64,000 bases of DNA from Cochliopodium minus (GCA_024220525.1 JAMYWO010000021.1:125817-189816); one strand, 5' to 3'. Positions 21,709 to 34,421 are shown, numbered from the stretch's first letter. Notes: generated by a model not told the origin, from the sequence alone. Program-made: numbers and translations.

Positions 21709-24683
21709 ATGACAGAACATTTGATTGAAGAAGAGGATCTTTATGATGAAAGAAACAATGATCTCTATGATGAAAATTTATTTGAAAAAGAAAGGAATAT
21801 TATCAAGAAAGAACAAAAAAGAGGATTAAAATTTTATTTAGTGTTTATTTTAAGGTAAAATTTTATTTTTATTTTAAATTAGAATCAGATGATTGATATA
21901 AAATCAAAAATAACTTGATTTATCCATCCATAAACAACCACAGAAAAATATTTTACGAATCTCCAAAGAAATTGAACACGTAAAAAAATAATTGAACAAT
22001 CTATTTCAATTTCATTTCTTTAAACAAAATATTTTAAAGTTATCAATTGCATGGTAAAAAAAATTATATTTCTGTGACAATTTCTATTTTCGCAGAATTA
22101 ACATAAAGAAAAAAAAAAAGTATGGGCTGTGATTTTGGGTATAGTTGGTGGAGTTCTTGCTTATGTATATCAATTTCTCCTTAGTGGCTTAGTCAAATTC
22201 ATTTGGATAATAATACCAACATTTTTGAGGTAAAAATATTTAAGTAAATCTTTCGATTCAATTCAAAAGAATTAAATCCATTGAAATTAGAAATCACACA
22301 AACATATTCAATCTCATTCCTGTATGGTAAGGTTATTTAATTTTTTGAGGATAAATTTTAAATTTCTTTTTTGGAAGGAATTATATTTGGATTACAACTA
22401 TGTTAACTTGTGTAAATTTGAAAAAATGAATAATAATTTCCCCAAATCTAATTTCATTGATTTTTTTAATAAAGGGTTTGGTGGGAGTTTTGATCAAATA
22501 TTTACCTTCTGTTGGAACAATCCCCCAAGTGATAGAATTATTACATAGGTAAATAAATAGCCTATTAAATTATATGTCACTAATTTTTCATTTAAAAGGC
22601 ACGGATGGGCTCCATACAAGTTTTTCATTCCAATGTTTATCTCTAGTATTTTGGCAATTTCATCAGGTAACAAAACTTTTTGTTAGTTTTTTTAAAATTA
22701 AGATTAATTAATTTTTGAAAAATAATTAAAGGTGCTTCAATAGGGTTTTATTATACAAAATAATAAAAAATCTAAAAAAAAGATTAATCAACAAAAAAAA
22801 ATTTTTTTTTTAGACCAGAAGCACCTATGGTGATTTTGTCAGCATGCATTGCTGGTTTTATTTCGAAATTTCTCAAACAACCTCCTTCGATTTCGAGACA
22901 ACTGACTCTCACCAGCATGAGTGCAGGTTTGTCTGCCTTTTTTTCACTTCCGATTGGTGGAGGTAAATCTTCAATAAAAATCTTTTTATTTTCCAAATTT
23001 ACTTTTTATTTTGATTAATTATAAAGCTCTTTTTGCTCTTGAACTCCCACACAGGTAATTTCTTTCAACATTTTTTTTTTACAAAAAAAAAAAAATAATA
23101 CTAGAAAAAAGAATGGGTTTGCAATATTATGAATCCATTCAACCTGCTATGGTATAAAAAAATCAAATTCAACTTTTTCTATTGAAGATAAAAATTTTAA
23201 CAAAACCACAATTAGGTTGCATCAATAATAGCTACTATTGTAAAATATGCGATCACAAGAGAAAACATTGAGCCTCTTTATAATTTGTAACCCTTAATGT
23301 TTTTTTCTTAATTTTATTTTAATTTTAATTTTAATTTTTAAACTTTTAAATAAAAGTCCTGATTTTCCTGAAAATGTGAATGCTGTTACATTCTTGGAAG
23401 CAGCTGCAATGGTAAAAATGTTTATTTATTGTTGATTATCATTTAAATGTTTTATTGACAAAAAAGGCCATCGCAGCTTCATGTCTCACTTTCATATTTA
23501 TATTCTACATCAAAATTTTGAAATACGCCGTTAAGACAACCAAAATGGCAAGTAAAGCACCTATTCTTTCTGGTTTAATAGGAGGATTCATTGTCGGGTA
23601 TTTTTTATTCGTTTTAATTTTTTTACTTTTCATTTTTAATTTCATTTTTATAATTTAATTTTTCAATTTTTTTTACTTTTTATTTTTTTATTTATTTTAT
23701 TTTTATTATTATTTCTTTTTTATTAAAAAACAGTTGGGTCGGAACTTTTTTGCCACAAACTTTGTTTTGGGGAGAAGCCGAACTTGACAATCAACTTTCT
23801 TTGGGGCAGACACCCCTGACACATTTGCCTATCTGGATGCAGGGAATAGTAAACAATGAAGTCCCCTACACTTTCTCTTTTGTTCTTATCACTGCCATTT
23901 TTAAATTCTTTACAATTGGTATCTCCATTGCCGCGGGAATGCCAGGTTAAATTTAATTTTTAATTTAAATTTTTAATTTAAATTTTTTATTTAAAAGGAG
24001 GAGTCATTTATCCCTTATTTTTTGCTGGTGCTGTTTGGGGTTTTTTAAATTCTAATAATCAATTTTGTTTAATTTCTTAATTCTTTTTTTTAAAAAAAAA
24101 AAAGGAAATGTCGCATCTCTTCTGATTCCAAGTAAAAATTTCTTTTTTTAAAAAAAAAAACAATTAATTTAACTTTATTGGTTTAAAAAAGGTTTAAATA
24201 GGGCAGCTGCAATTGTAAATTTTATGTGTGTAATAGAAGCCGCTATCACAAGAACACCTGTAAGATTAATTACTTTTTCTTTTAAATTTATTTTAATTAA
24301 AAAAAACATTTTAAACATTCTTTTTTTGTTAGTGGGGATCAACAATATCCATTCTTCTTTTTATAAGCGGAGATAAAAGCGGAATTTTGAAATACTTTGG
24401 ACCTCTAACTTGCTGTGTTTACTTTGCACTTTTCATCACAAGAAAATATCACTATTACAGTGTTACTATTCAACACAGTAGATATGATTTAACACACAAA
24501 GAAGATGATGTTTTCATTGAACCCACTTTGGAAGATGATCAAGATCTCAAAGGTTTTGCTATTGAATTGATGGGTGACAATAATGATAAACATAATGTAA
24601 TTATTAACCACGATAAAACTCGAATTAATGAGCTTCGAAATATTTTGTTGTTAGATGATATTGAAGAAAGTGAAAGTAAGTAA
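21709..24683 (+). CDS. CLC-family chloride channel/transporter without CBS domains
   Basis: Twenty exons give about 571 residues (21709-21854, 21944-21979, 22040-22053, 22109-22229, 22291-22326, 22378-22411, 22475-22548, 22599-22666, 22732-22744, 22814-22962, 23027-23054, 23112-23151, 23216-23286, 23357-23411, 23467-23597, 23734-23945, 23998-24039, 24105-24131, 24192-24259, 24333-24683). It moves chloride, probably in exchange for protons, across an internal membrane. The YESPKK N-terminus, the selectivity sequence GASIGPEAPM with the gating glutamate, LPIGGALFALELPHR and ISIAAGMPGGVIYP mark the CLC pore. Exons of 13, 14 and 27-42 nt cut through these motifs. The C-terminus is about 70 charged residues instead of paired CBS domains, which makes it simpler than animal CLCs. 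The start of exon 4 is uncertain by 12 nt (22109 or 22121). Confidence 0.9.
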
Positions 24684-24761
24684 ATAAAATTTGTAATTTG
24701 TGGGAAAAAGTTTTTTTTTTTTGTGAAATTTTTTTTTATTAGTAGAAATGTTTTTTTTTTT

Positions 24762-26154
24762 TCAATCAAAATTGGATAGATTAGTAGAAAAGTTTGTTTT
24801 GATTGATAAAGAGTCCACAGAATCAAAATCCAAAGAAAGGTTTTTGGCAACAACATTGACTTCAGTGCTCCTATTTTCACTGTCAATACTGAAAGAGTGA
24901 GACTTTTTAGAAGAAAACAACTTTGTTTCTGTTACTTCTTCAACAGAGTCACTTCTATCCAAATGATCATAGTAAAAAGAAAGATCCTTCACTGCTTTTG
25001 AATTGTTAGGAACGAAGAATCCTTTTTTCTTTATTGGGCTTGGAGTAGCATTGTCACTGGAAACAGAAAAATCTGAAAAGCCCGACAAGGAAGAAGGATG
25101 TCTCGTTTTAAAGTTTTCCAAGAATGTATTGTTTGATGTACTAATCTTTTCTGATGTTATTGGTGGAGAATGGACGTCGATGAAAGGAACAGGAGAGTAA
25201 GTGTATTCAGAGCTGAAAGGATTGAAAGGAAGAATTTTGGGAATATTTATTTGTCCAGTCATCTCTTTGTATGGTGCTTCCTTGTGAATAAAGTAGACAG
25301 CTGTCACCTTGTTTATGTTGTCGGAAGGTTCTTTTAGACTCAAGAATTTTCTCACTTCCTTTCTTTCACCCTCATGCAACGGAGTTTCTTCTTTATCTGA
25401 AGAAAACGAATCTTCAGTGAAAAAAGAAACATCAGTAGATTGACCAGTATATCCTAAAGAATTCCCTTCCTCTCCTTCATTATTCGATGAGCAAGATGAT
25501 ACTTTTAATGGGGTTTCCCTTTTTCTCTCCATGTCTTCACACGAACTCTCAGTACTGAAAAAACTCTTTGAGTTTGAGAACAGAGTGAATTTGACTTGTT
25601 CACTTAAATTTTCCTTGGATATTTCACATTCTGATCTTTCTTCGAAAGAAATCAAATTCTTTTCTTCTTCCTCTTTTAATTGTTTGAATGTTTTTGCTTG
25701 CGAATTTTCCTTTTTAAATTTAATTATTATTTAATTTGAAAAGGAAAAAAAAAAATATGTAAAAAAAAAAATTTTCGTATTTACCTTATAATCTGGTAAT
25801 CTGTTTTTAGATTCAATTTGTTCATTCTGAAGATAAATCAATTTGGTGATAAATTGATTTTTGGCCAAGATCTCCTGATCGTTGAGAGATATCACTCTAT
25901 CTTTCTCCTTGATACAATCTCTCAACTCAACCATCTCTGCTATTGCCCTTGGATCGCTGAATCCTTTGTTGATGTATTCCAAAATAAGATCAACCAAACC
26001 TTCAGTTTTTTTCACTTTCAGATATCCATTCACCAACCTTATCTTTTCAATCAATCCCAAATCTTGAAAGAGATTTTCCTTTTTTGTATAAATTAAGATA
26101 TATCAACACCCAAAATTTAAATCTTTTTATAAAAAAAAAGTTTCTTGCCTCCAT
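24762..26154 (-). CDS. Unknown Ser-rich protein with N-terminal helical region
   Basis: Three exons (26154-26149, 26078-25785, 25709-24762) give 415 residues. I do not recognise the family. The first 100 residues look helical (LGLIEKIRLVNGYLKVKK; AIAEMVELRDCIKEKDR; QFITKLIYLQNEQIESKN) and could form a coiled coil. The remaining 300 residues are Ser/Thr/Glu/Lys-rich, with short proline-containing stretches (LPFNPFSSEYTYSPVPFID; HSPPITSEK), typical of a disordered phosphorylated tail. The first exon is inferred as only ATG GAG, joined through an intron with donor GAG|GCAAGA, a good GC-AG splice consensus; the phase agrees. If that splice is wrong the start is unknown. It is tail-to-tail with the CLC gene, 78 bp away. 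Confidence 0.6.
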
Positions 26155-26468
26155 TGTTGTTATTTAGAAGAATCAATTCTTTTTTTTTTTCCCAAATTAA
26201 TTTTTCTTTTAAATTATTCTTTAAATTAAAATTTAATTGAGAAGAAAGATAATTTTTCAACAAAAAAATGATATTTTTGAAAGCTTTCAAAAGATTTTAT
26301 AACTTACCTTTTACTAAAAAGTTTGAAAAGATAATGTTTTTGAAGAATGTTTACTTTGAAAAACAATCTTTCCTGAGTGAAAAGCAAGAAACAACAAAAA
26401 AAAGATTGAGAAGAAAAATCTTTCACTGAAAAAAAAAAAAAAATATAAAAAAAAAAAAATTGAAATAA
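26155..26468. promoter_or_regulatory. Divergent intergenic region before VPS15 copy A, with CACTGAA motif
   Basis: These 314 bp separate two divergent genes. A TTTCACTGAA element at about 26420, followed by a long A run, ends about 45 bp before the VPS15 ATG at 26469. A similar CACTGA plus A/T-run element lies about 60 bp before the ATGs at 60771 (+) and 32610 (minus). This may be a core promoter element; the role is inferred from position only. Confidence 0.3.
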
Positions 26469-29400
26469 ATGGGACAACACTTAGATAAAAATCCCACCAA
26501 AAGTACTGATCTACAAGTAGCAATATATAATTCAATAAAACAAGATGGATATCAAATCAAAGTCCCCATCCCAACCGAAAACAGCAGATTTTTGAAAACC
26601 TATATTTGCTCACATGATACCAAACCTGGATCTTTCTTGGTCAAATTATTCATAAAGAGTGGGAATATAGATCTTCAAAAACATGCAAATGAAGTGATAC
26701 GTGATTATTTTTCTTTTCAAATAACCTTTTCTTTTTTAACCTTTCTTTATAATTTCACCAAAATATTTAAAATCTATCCATAATTCAATATCTATTATAA
26801 TCAACTTTGTTAAAATAATATTGAATATATCTTGATTATTATTGAACTATTAAATTTATGATGTATTATAGAACATATCATCAAATAAATTTGATATAAA
26901 ACTGTATTGAAGAATCATATAACTTTGATATATTTAAAATTATCACTCAATTAAAGTGATCAGAGACAATTTCATTGATAGAATCAATACCAAAAATGTG
27001 TTTCCTTTTCAAATCGCCAAAATAAATGAGAAAAGTGGAGTGGCATATCTTGTGAGACAATATTTCACTCATAATCTTGTGGATAGGCTTGGGTAAAGAT
27101 TTATTTAAAATACATCACCTTTCAAACATTCTAAATACATTCAAAAAATAAGAACGAGACCATTTCTTGATAAAATTGAAAAGAAATGGATAACTTTCCA
27201 ATTGATAAATGCATTGAATGAAGCACAATTCAAAGGAATATCACATGGAGATATAAAATCAGAAAATGTAATTGAAATTTCTTTTTCATTAAAAAATAAA
27301 ACAAAAAATCGTTCCAAATTGACAACTTTGATTTTTAAAAAATAATAGGTAATGTTGACAAGTTGGCATTGGGTATATCTCACTGACTTTGCAAGTTACA
27401 AACCAACATACTTAACAGACGACATATCAGATTGGTCCTACTTCTTCAAAACTAGTGGTAGAACGTGCTACTTGGCACCAGAAAGGTTCCAAACGAAAGT
27501 CCCAGAGAAAGGAGAGTTGACACCTGCTATGGATGTTTTCAGTATTGGTTGTGTCATTGCCGAACTTTTTTTTGACGAAAGAGTTTTGTTTGATCACAGT
27601 AACTTGTTGAAATACAAAAGAGGAAAATATGACCCAAATTCCATCATCAAATTGATTGAAGATGAGGGAATCCAACAACTTGTAACTGACTGTATAAAGT
27701 TAAACCCAGAAGATAGACCTACTACAAGGGAAATATTAGATAAATGGTATTTTTTTTTAACAAAAACGTTTTGTATTTAATTATTTATTACTTTTCTTCA
27801 GGGATACAGTTTATAGTGGTCAATCATATTTTCCATTTCTCCATGAATATATGAAGCAAATCGCCAATAAAAATTTTTCTGAACGATTGGAGATGATTGA
27901 AAAGGATTTTGAAATGCTCCTTTCAAAAATAATACCCAACTACAACCCTAAAATCGGAAACGAGGTCGAAATACCTGAACATTCAAGTATGAATAAAAAA
28001 AAAAAACAATCTTTAAAAATAAAAATCAATATTTTTATTCAAAGTGCAAACTGAGGAACCAGAGTCGACAGAGGTTTTGAACTTTAAAGAAAAATTGAAT
28101 GAAATGAATCTCTACACAATATCTTCTGAAACAGAAAATTTTGTTTTGGAGCTCCAAAAAAAAATATTTCCGGTATACGAAGAAAATCAAGTGAAAGATG
28201 AAAACTTGGAAACGAAACCAAAAAAGAAAGAAAACACAGTGATTAACTACTCAAACACTTATTTAAGTAATGACTTGGACACATTTGAAGAAGAAACCCA
28301 AAATAATGAAATATTGGATAGTGAGGGTGTTGTTTTGCTTTTGACTGTTGTTTGTTCTTCTATGAGGAATGTCACTGAAACAAGAAAGTCTAAGCTCACC
28401 GCTGCTAGGTTACTTGTCAAAATGGCCAGATTTTTGAGCGACGAGTGCAGGCTCCAAAGAATTGTTCCTTACTTGTTCAGCTTGTTGCCTGCAGAAGATG
28501 AACCTCTCATTAGAGCCACAGTAATTATTGGAGTAACTGAAGTTGTAAGTTTTTCCAAAAAAAAAATATATATAACATTTAAAATATTTTTTATTTTAAT
28601 TTCAATTTTTTTAATTTCAATTTATTTAAAAAAAGTTGGAGATGATTAATGACTTTCCTAGAAGTGATTCACATGTTTTTCCAAACTATATCATTCCTAA
28701 AATCTCTGATTACTCAAAAGACAGAAGCGAAATCGTACTGGAAGCATTCGCGTCTTGTCTTTCTCGGTTGGCAAAGACTTCCAAGAAATTTCTTGAAATC
28801 TCACAAAGATTCAAAACCAAGAACAGAAAAGTGAGCAAAACTATGTCCAATAATGAAGTCGAACAGCCCAGTTTGGACTCAGAACTGGACAATCTCAGAA
28901 AAACTTTCTACAGCTTTTGGGGAGATCTCATTTCATGTGATTATACTTCTGTCAAGAAAAGATTATTGATTGTAAAAAAACTCTTTCACTTTCTAAATTT
29001 TACAATCTCTCTTTTTTTTTTTACAAAGGATCTGGATACAATCTGCAACTTTTTTGAAAGAAAAATATCAATTGACAAAATTATTCCGTTCTTACCTACT
29101 TTTTTGAACCCCATCGCAAACTGGGAGCTAAGAGCAGCTACATTCACCAAAATAGTACCAGTGATGGTGTTTGTGGGATCAAAACCACTCGAAAACATGT
29201 TCGAAATATTCCTCCAAACCGTTTACGACGAACAAGAAACAGTTGTAGAAAAATCGATAAACACACTCGCCTCCTTTTGTAGAGAAGGACTCATCAACAA
29301 ACAAAGAGTTCTCACAAAACTTTTAAAGATTTGCATCCCCTTGATTTGTCATCCTAATCAATGGGTAAGATTCGGTGTGATCTCTTTGATTTCGGGAATT

Positions 29401-31314
29401 TGCGAAAACAAAAAGAACACTTTCTCAAAGGTGGATGTGAATTGCTTTCTTTTAACTCATTTGAAAGAATTTTTGGTTTACCCCATCACCAAGTTCAACC
29501 AGAATACTCTCCTTGATGCTACGAAGAGGCCAATACCCAGAGAAGACTTTGAGGAGGCTTGTAAAGTTGCAAAGGAGAGTTTTGAAATCTCCTCCACTTC
29601 AGAACACCTCAAAAACTTTAAAAACGAATTCGTCACCTTTTTGAAAGAAAGATTTAGAGATACCTCTGAAGAGAAGAAGGAAACAATAGAAACTATTATT
29701 TTGATGACCGACTACTTTAAAGAATACCAAAAGAATATCAAGACATCCAAGTATGATTCGGATGGAAGAGTACAGAACATTTTCAAAAACATTTCGGTCA
29801 ACACTCCTGTTTACAGTGAAAAATCAGGTGATTCTATGAAAGATATCCCCAAAGAAATTTCAGTGAAAGATTTTCCCAAACTCCTTTCCAAAATGGGTGA
29901 TGAAGAAAAGTATGGTGAAGAAGATTACCAGAAAAAATACAACTTTTACCCTTCAAACATCACCGTCGTTCCAGTCAACAAAGAAAAAGAAAGTATCAAC
30001 CGTGGTCCTTCTGATTATCATTCCATCGGTAGCCCCAGCGAAAGAAGGAAGTATCTCAAAGCGGATAACTTCCAAGGTACTCTCGTTGCTCATTTAAACG
30101 AACATAAAGGTTCCGTGAATCAAATATCAGTGAGTGATGATTGTCAATTCTTTGCGAGTGGATCGAGTGATGGGACTGTCAAAATATGGGATTGCCAAAG
30201 ACTCAAAACAAATGTCACCAACAGATCTCGTTTAACTTGCAAAATAAACAAAGGAAGGATTTTGAGTGTTTCCATGATTGAAAAGTCTCACACTGTTATT
30301 AGTGGTTCTGATCAAGGAAATCTCCATATTTTCAATGTTGAGTATGAAAAGAAAACGGGAAATCAATCGGGAATAATCAAGTACAACTCTATTTCTACTG
30401 CAGATTACATTGATCGTTCTGCTTTTGGTGCAATTTTGCAGATGGAACATTTCAATCACAAAGCATCTCTTTCTTCTTCTCAACAATCTGTTTTGTCTTT
30501 TGCTACAAGTAAAGGTTTTGTTTGTGGAATTGACTTGAGAACTAAAAATTACAAAAACAGTTGGCAACTCGAAAATCCTTCCAAATTTGGATTGTTAGAA
30601 TGTTATGTTGTTGATCCTCAAAGAAATTGGCTCATTTGTGGAACAGATCAAGGTTTTTACAATTTGTGGGATTTGAGATTTCAATTATTGGTGAGATCTT
30701 GGAGGGATCCTCGTGGTACCAAGATCAACAAACTTGTTTATGGTACTCGTCTCGGAGATGAAAAGATTTATTCTTGTGTTTCTGAAGAGAATCATCCTTC
30801 CATCACTTGTTGGGATATTCAAAACTTAAAATGTACTCAAATTTACAGAGCAAATCTTAATGAAAAAGAAAATCCAGAAATTAACAATGTGGATCTTTAT
30901 CAAAACCCTCCTCTCGTCTCCCAATTTGACTTTTCTATTTGTGAACCTTCAATAGAAAAAAATCTAAAGTCCAGAAACTATTTTAAAACTCTTTTGACTG
31001 ATAGAAACTCTTACATCATAACTTCAGGTACTGACAAGACAATTAGATTTTGGGATCTCAAAGAACCTAAAAATTCAAAAGTAATTTCAGGTCCTAGAAA
31101 AGAAAACAAGATCCCTATTTATTCTTCTTCTCAAACAAAAGACATTGATATCTTTCAAGAAAATTGGATAGATGAAAAAGACAAGATAAATCTTAATGTA
31201 AACAGAAATTTGGAAACAAATCATAATGATTGCATTCTTGATTTAAAGTTCCTTGAACCATACAATATGCTTGTGAGTGCTTCAAGAGATTGTACAATCA
31301 AAGTTTGGAAATGA
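26469..31314 (+). CDS. VPS15: VPS15/PIK3R4 regulatory subunit of class III PI3-kinase, copy A
   Basis: Eight exons (26469-26700, 26957-27092, 27153-27267, 27349-27746, 27802-27986, 28045-28544, 28636-28971, 29029-31314) give 1395 residues, close to human VPS15. VPS15 anchors and activates VPS34 on endosomes and autophagosomes. MGQHLDKN is a myristoylation-type N-terminus. The kinase-like domain shows YLVRQYFTHNLVDRL, TRPFLDKIEKKWI, HGDIKSENVMLTSWHWVYLT, DFASYKP and CYLAPERF. HEAT repeats follow (about 420-850), with RLLVKMARFLSDECRLQRI and NWELRAATFTKIVPVM. WD40 blades (991-1395) include FASGSSDGTVKIWD and, at the end, DCTIKVWK. Intron 28972-29028 is 57 nt, in frame and stop-free; the same position is a normal intron in copy B. 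Residues encoded by 30115-30710 are nearly identical to copy B. Confidence 0.95.
30115..30710 (+). repeat. Gene-conversion-like tract shared with VPS15 copy B
   Basis: These 596 bp are the reverse complement of 44411-45006 with only two differences (A versus G in TTGTCAATTC, G versus A in GGATCGAGTG, both within the first 50 bp). Sequence on both sides diverges sharply. Two shorter identical blocks follow: 30817-30875 (with 44254-44312) and about 31220-31318 (with about 43819-43917). Confidence 0.95.
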
Positions 31315-31490
31315 AAAATATTTTTAAAATTAAAAAGAAGAAAAAATTCAATTTTAATTTATTTTATTTAATTTATTATAATACTATATTCAAAAAAAAA
31401 AGGGAAACAAAGAAGAGAAAAAAAAGGGGATGTTTTGATGAAAACATTCTTTTTTTTTTTTCTTCAAAAGGGGAGGAATAACAAAATAAA

Positions 31491-32610
31491 TTAGTTTTCT
31501 TCTTCTTCGTTTCCAGGCTGATATTCCTCATCATCATCCTCGTTCTTCTCGGATTTAGCATGATAGTTTGAAGGATCCTGTTGTTGATGGTTCTGTTGGT
31601 AAACTTCATGGCCATATTGTTGTAAGTTGGTATATTCATGTTGTTGTTGTTGATGGCCAGTTTGATAAACATTGCCCGATTGATTGTAATGATCTTGATT
31701 GGTATTGTGATAAACATTAGGATCACTATAGGTATTCCCGTCATTACCATTGACGACTTGATATTGCTCTTGATATTGTTGATAATTATGTTCTCCTTCT
31801 CCTTGGTTTTGTTGATACATTTGTTGATGATAAAGGTGCTGTTGTTGATTCTGATAATCTTGATTTTGGTACTCCTCTGTTCCTGTTTGATAGTGATACT
31901 CTTGTTGGCCATAATCACCGTTTCCTCCAGGGTATACATTCTCGAAATTATTATTATTTTGATCTTGTTGCATATCTTGTTCTTGTTGATCTTTATCAAC
32001 ATCCTCAAAGATTGCTATTGGATGAAAAAAATATTAAAATTGCACTGAATATTAAAAAAAATATAAATTATATATAAAATATTCAGTGAATAAAAAAACA
32101 AAAAATATTAATTTATATAAATATTGATATTTCTTGAATATTTCTAATCCTTACCAATCTTTGATCTTCCATTTGATAATAGCCTGGTATATCCATTTAA
32201 TCTTCTCTTCACTTCCTTTTCTTCTTTCTTGGAGCATGGCACTTCTCCTTCTTGCAATCCAGTGAAATATCTAAATTCCCTCTTTACATCATTTACAGCA
32301 TACCATGCCCTTCCCATTTTTAATTTTGATTCTCCCTCTGCAAGTTCTGCTTTTGGTTTTTTATTTGTAGTTTTTGTGCTTCCTTTTGGGCGACCTCTTT
32401 TGCGTTTTTGAGGTGTATTATCTGTATAAAGGGAAATATTAAAAAAATTTATTTATTTATTTTAATCAAAAACCGTTATTATATTTTATATTTCTAAACA
32501 AATTGATTATAAAAATATTTATTTTATTATTTTAATTTACCATCATAAGGTTCGTCTCCATAGTTTCCATTTTGATCATCATTATATTCTTCTTCTTCTC
32601 CTCCTCTCAT
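31491..32610 (-). CDS. AT-hook protein with Gln/Tyr/Asn-rich C-terminus
   Basis: Three exons (32610-32541, 32421-32155, 32014-31491) give 286 residues. An AT-hook (KRKRGRPKGSTK, residues 28-39), preceded by an acidic N-terminus (MRGGEEEEYNDD), should bind the minor groove of AT-rich DNA in the nucleus. A middle segment of about 60 residues (MGRAWYAVNDVKREFRYFTG; EVKRRLNGYTRLLSNGR) is well structured in appearance but I do not recognise it. The last 170 residues are Gln, Tyr, Asn and His in prion-like composition, ending in an acidic EDDDEEYQPGNEEEEN. In a genome this AT-rich one AT-hook gives little specificity, so it may be an architectural chromatin or condensate-forming factor. That role is inferred from composition. 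Confidence 0.75.
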
Positions 32611-33331
32611 TTTTTATCTAAAGAAAAAAGGAAATAAATTTTTTTTTTTTAATTATTTTTTTTCTTCAGTGTTAGTGAATAAAAATATAGTTTTTGAGTA
32701 TCCATTTTCTCAAAATTTTTTTTTTCAATTAGTGGGTGTATATTTTTTTTTGAGTAATTTTTTTATTTATTCAATTGTTCATTTAAAATAAAGAAATATA
32801 ACTTTGGAAATCAAAAATTATAAGGAAGATATAGATTTAAATTTTAAAATAATGTTCAGATTTATTAAAATATTTAAAGCAATAATAATTATAATATATT
32901 TATATTTTTTTTTTTTTAAAAAATAAAATTTATATTACACAGTCAAGTTTGTTATTTTTTTAATAAATTCAAAAAGATGAGGCTTTTATTTTAAAAAAAT
33001 AATAAAAAAAAGTATTTTTTTATTTTTTTATTTTTTTTTATTTATTATTTTTTTTAATTTATATTTTTTTATATTTTATACAGTGTACACTATAAAATTA
33101 AATACAGAATAAAAATAAAAGATGCAAATAAAGAATTTAATATATTAAAGAATGAGTGTTTTTTTATTTCAATTTGATAAAATGGATAAATGAAACCATA
33201 TATTAATTTTCCTAGACTGATATATAAATAAGAAAGAAATTATTATATTTTTTGAATTGATTTTTTGTTTCAATAAACAAGATTCCTTTGTGTAAAGATA
33301 TATTTGTCAAAATAAAAAAAAGTAAATTGGA
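32611..33331. other. Intergenic region, AT-rich; small palindrome
   Basis: These 721 bp divide two divergent genes. No open frame longer than about 30 codons looks real and no RNA gene was recognised. A CTTCAGTG element at about 32665 mirrors the CACTGAA motif before other genes. Near 33080 the palindrome AGTGTACACT sits in a TATA-rich setting about 250 bp before the next ATG and could be a factor-binding site. Confidence 0.4.
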
Positions 33332-34378
33332 ATGAAGGAAATTAATAAATTGCTTTCTTTTGTGATTATTTTGATGTTTGGAGGAGAGATAATCAACAAC
33401 ATGGATATAATTGATCCTTATATTCAAGAAATATTTTATAAACTTTATCGAATTTTGGAGTAATTACCTAAATAATACTTACAATACCCAATAATTGTTA
33501 TTAACAAAAATAAAATGATAGATTTTTGAGCCTTTTTGGGATAGTTGCAACATTTAAACATGAAAATGCTTTTCATGGAGAAAAAGCATATAAATCATTA
33601 ACAATGTTATTATTTGGTGTCATTCTGAATGAAGATTTGTTCAATTTTGAATTTCAAGCTGAGGTAAAAATTTTAATATCAAATTTTCTTTTTAAATTTG
33701 AAAAAACAAGAATAAATTGATAATAACCTCCATATTCTTTTCTATTTCGTTCATGTAATCTTTTTTTATTTTAAAAAATGTTCTATTTTTAAATTTATTT
33801 CAAGCATATATGTATCAATAAATCAAAAATGTAAAAAAATATCAGAAAAATGAATTGTTTTTTTTTTTTTGATAAAAAATATTTGAAAAACTTAGACATG
33901 AATAAAAACTCCAGAGTTGCTTGTTGGTTAATGGGAGTGATATCATCCATAATAGTAATATTTATAAGTCCAACTACAACAAAAGAGAGATATTTTAAGA
34001 TGATTTTAGATTCTTTGGTCCTTTCGTTTCCTTTTTCTTTATTGTTTTCTTCTTTTTCTTTATTAAAATCAAAAGAGGACAATCTCAGTAATATAACTGG
34101 ATTTTTGGGTACTTTCTTTTCAAAAAAAAAGTTTATTAAAAGAAAAATTATTTTTTATTTAAAAAGGATTTCTACTATTTTCTGTCAATTACATTATTAC
34201 AAGTAAATCAACAACATTTTTATTATGTTTTGTTTAATAGCTTTTGAAAGGAATATTTAATTACAATGAAACGGGCCAAATAGAGAAGATTTTAGTGTGG
34301 TCTTTGTTTTTGATATCACAAGTAATGATAATTTATTCATTGTTTAATTCTGATGAAGAAAATAACAAAGAGGACTAA
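33332..34378 (+). CDS. Small multi-pass membrane protein, unknown function
   Basis: Six exons are inferred (33332-33459, 33522-33663, 33805-33811, 33896-34108, 34167-34202, 34251-34378), giving 217 residues. I do not recognise the family. Hydrophobic segments are LLSFVIILMFGGEII, LTMLLFGVIL, ACWLMGVISSIIVIFIS, LVLSFPFSLLFSSFSLL, FLLFSVNYIIT and VWSLFLISQVMIIYSLF; the last ends in an acidic DEENNKED tail. That would make five or six membrane spans. The 7-nt exon CATATAT is proposed only because it is the one splice path that restores frame between exon 2 (phase 0) and exon 4 (which needs one leading base). It yields HIYMNKNSR and needs cDNA support. Head-on intergenic distance to the glycerate kinase is 43 bp. 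Confidence 0.6.
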
Positions 34379-34421
34379 ACAATTTTTCTTTTGCAAAAAA
34401 TAATTCTAATAAAGTTTTTAT

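Noticed and set aside
31638-32048. Hydrophobic plus-strand frame rich in Leu and Ile
   Set aside because: It is the complement of the Gln/Asn/Tyr codons of the AT-hook protein and has no family signal or splice support.
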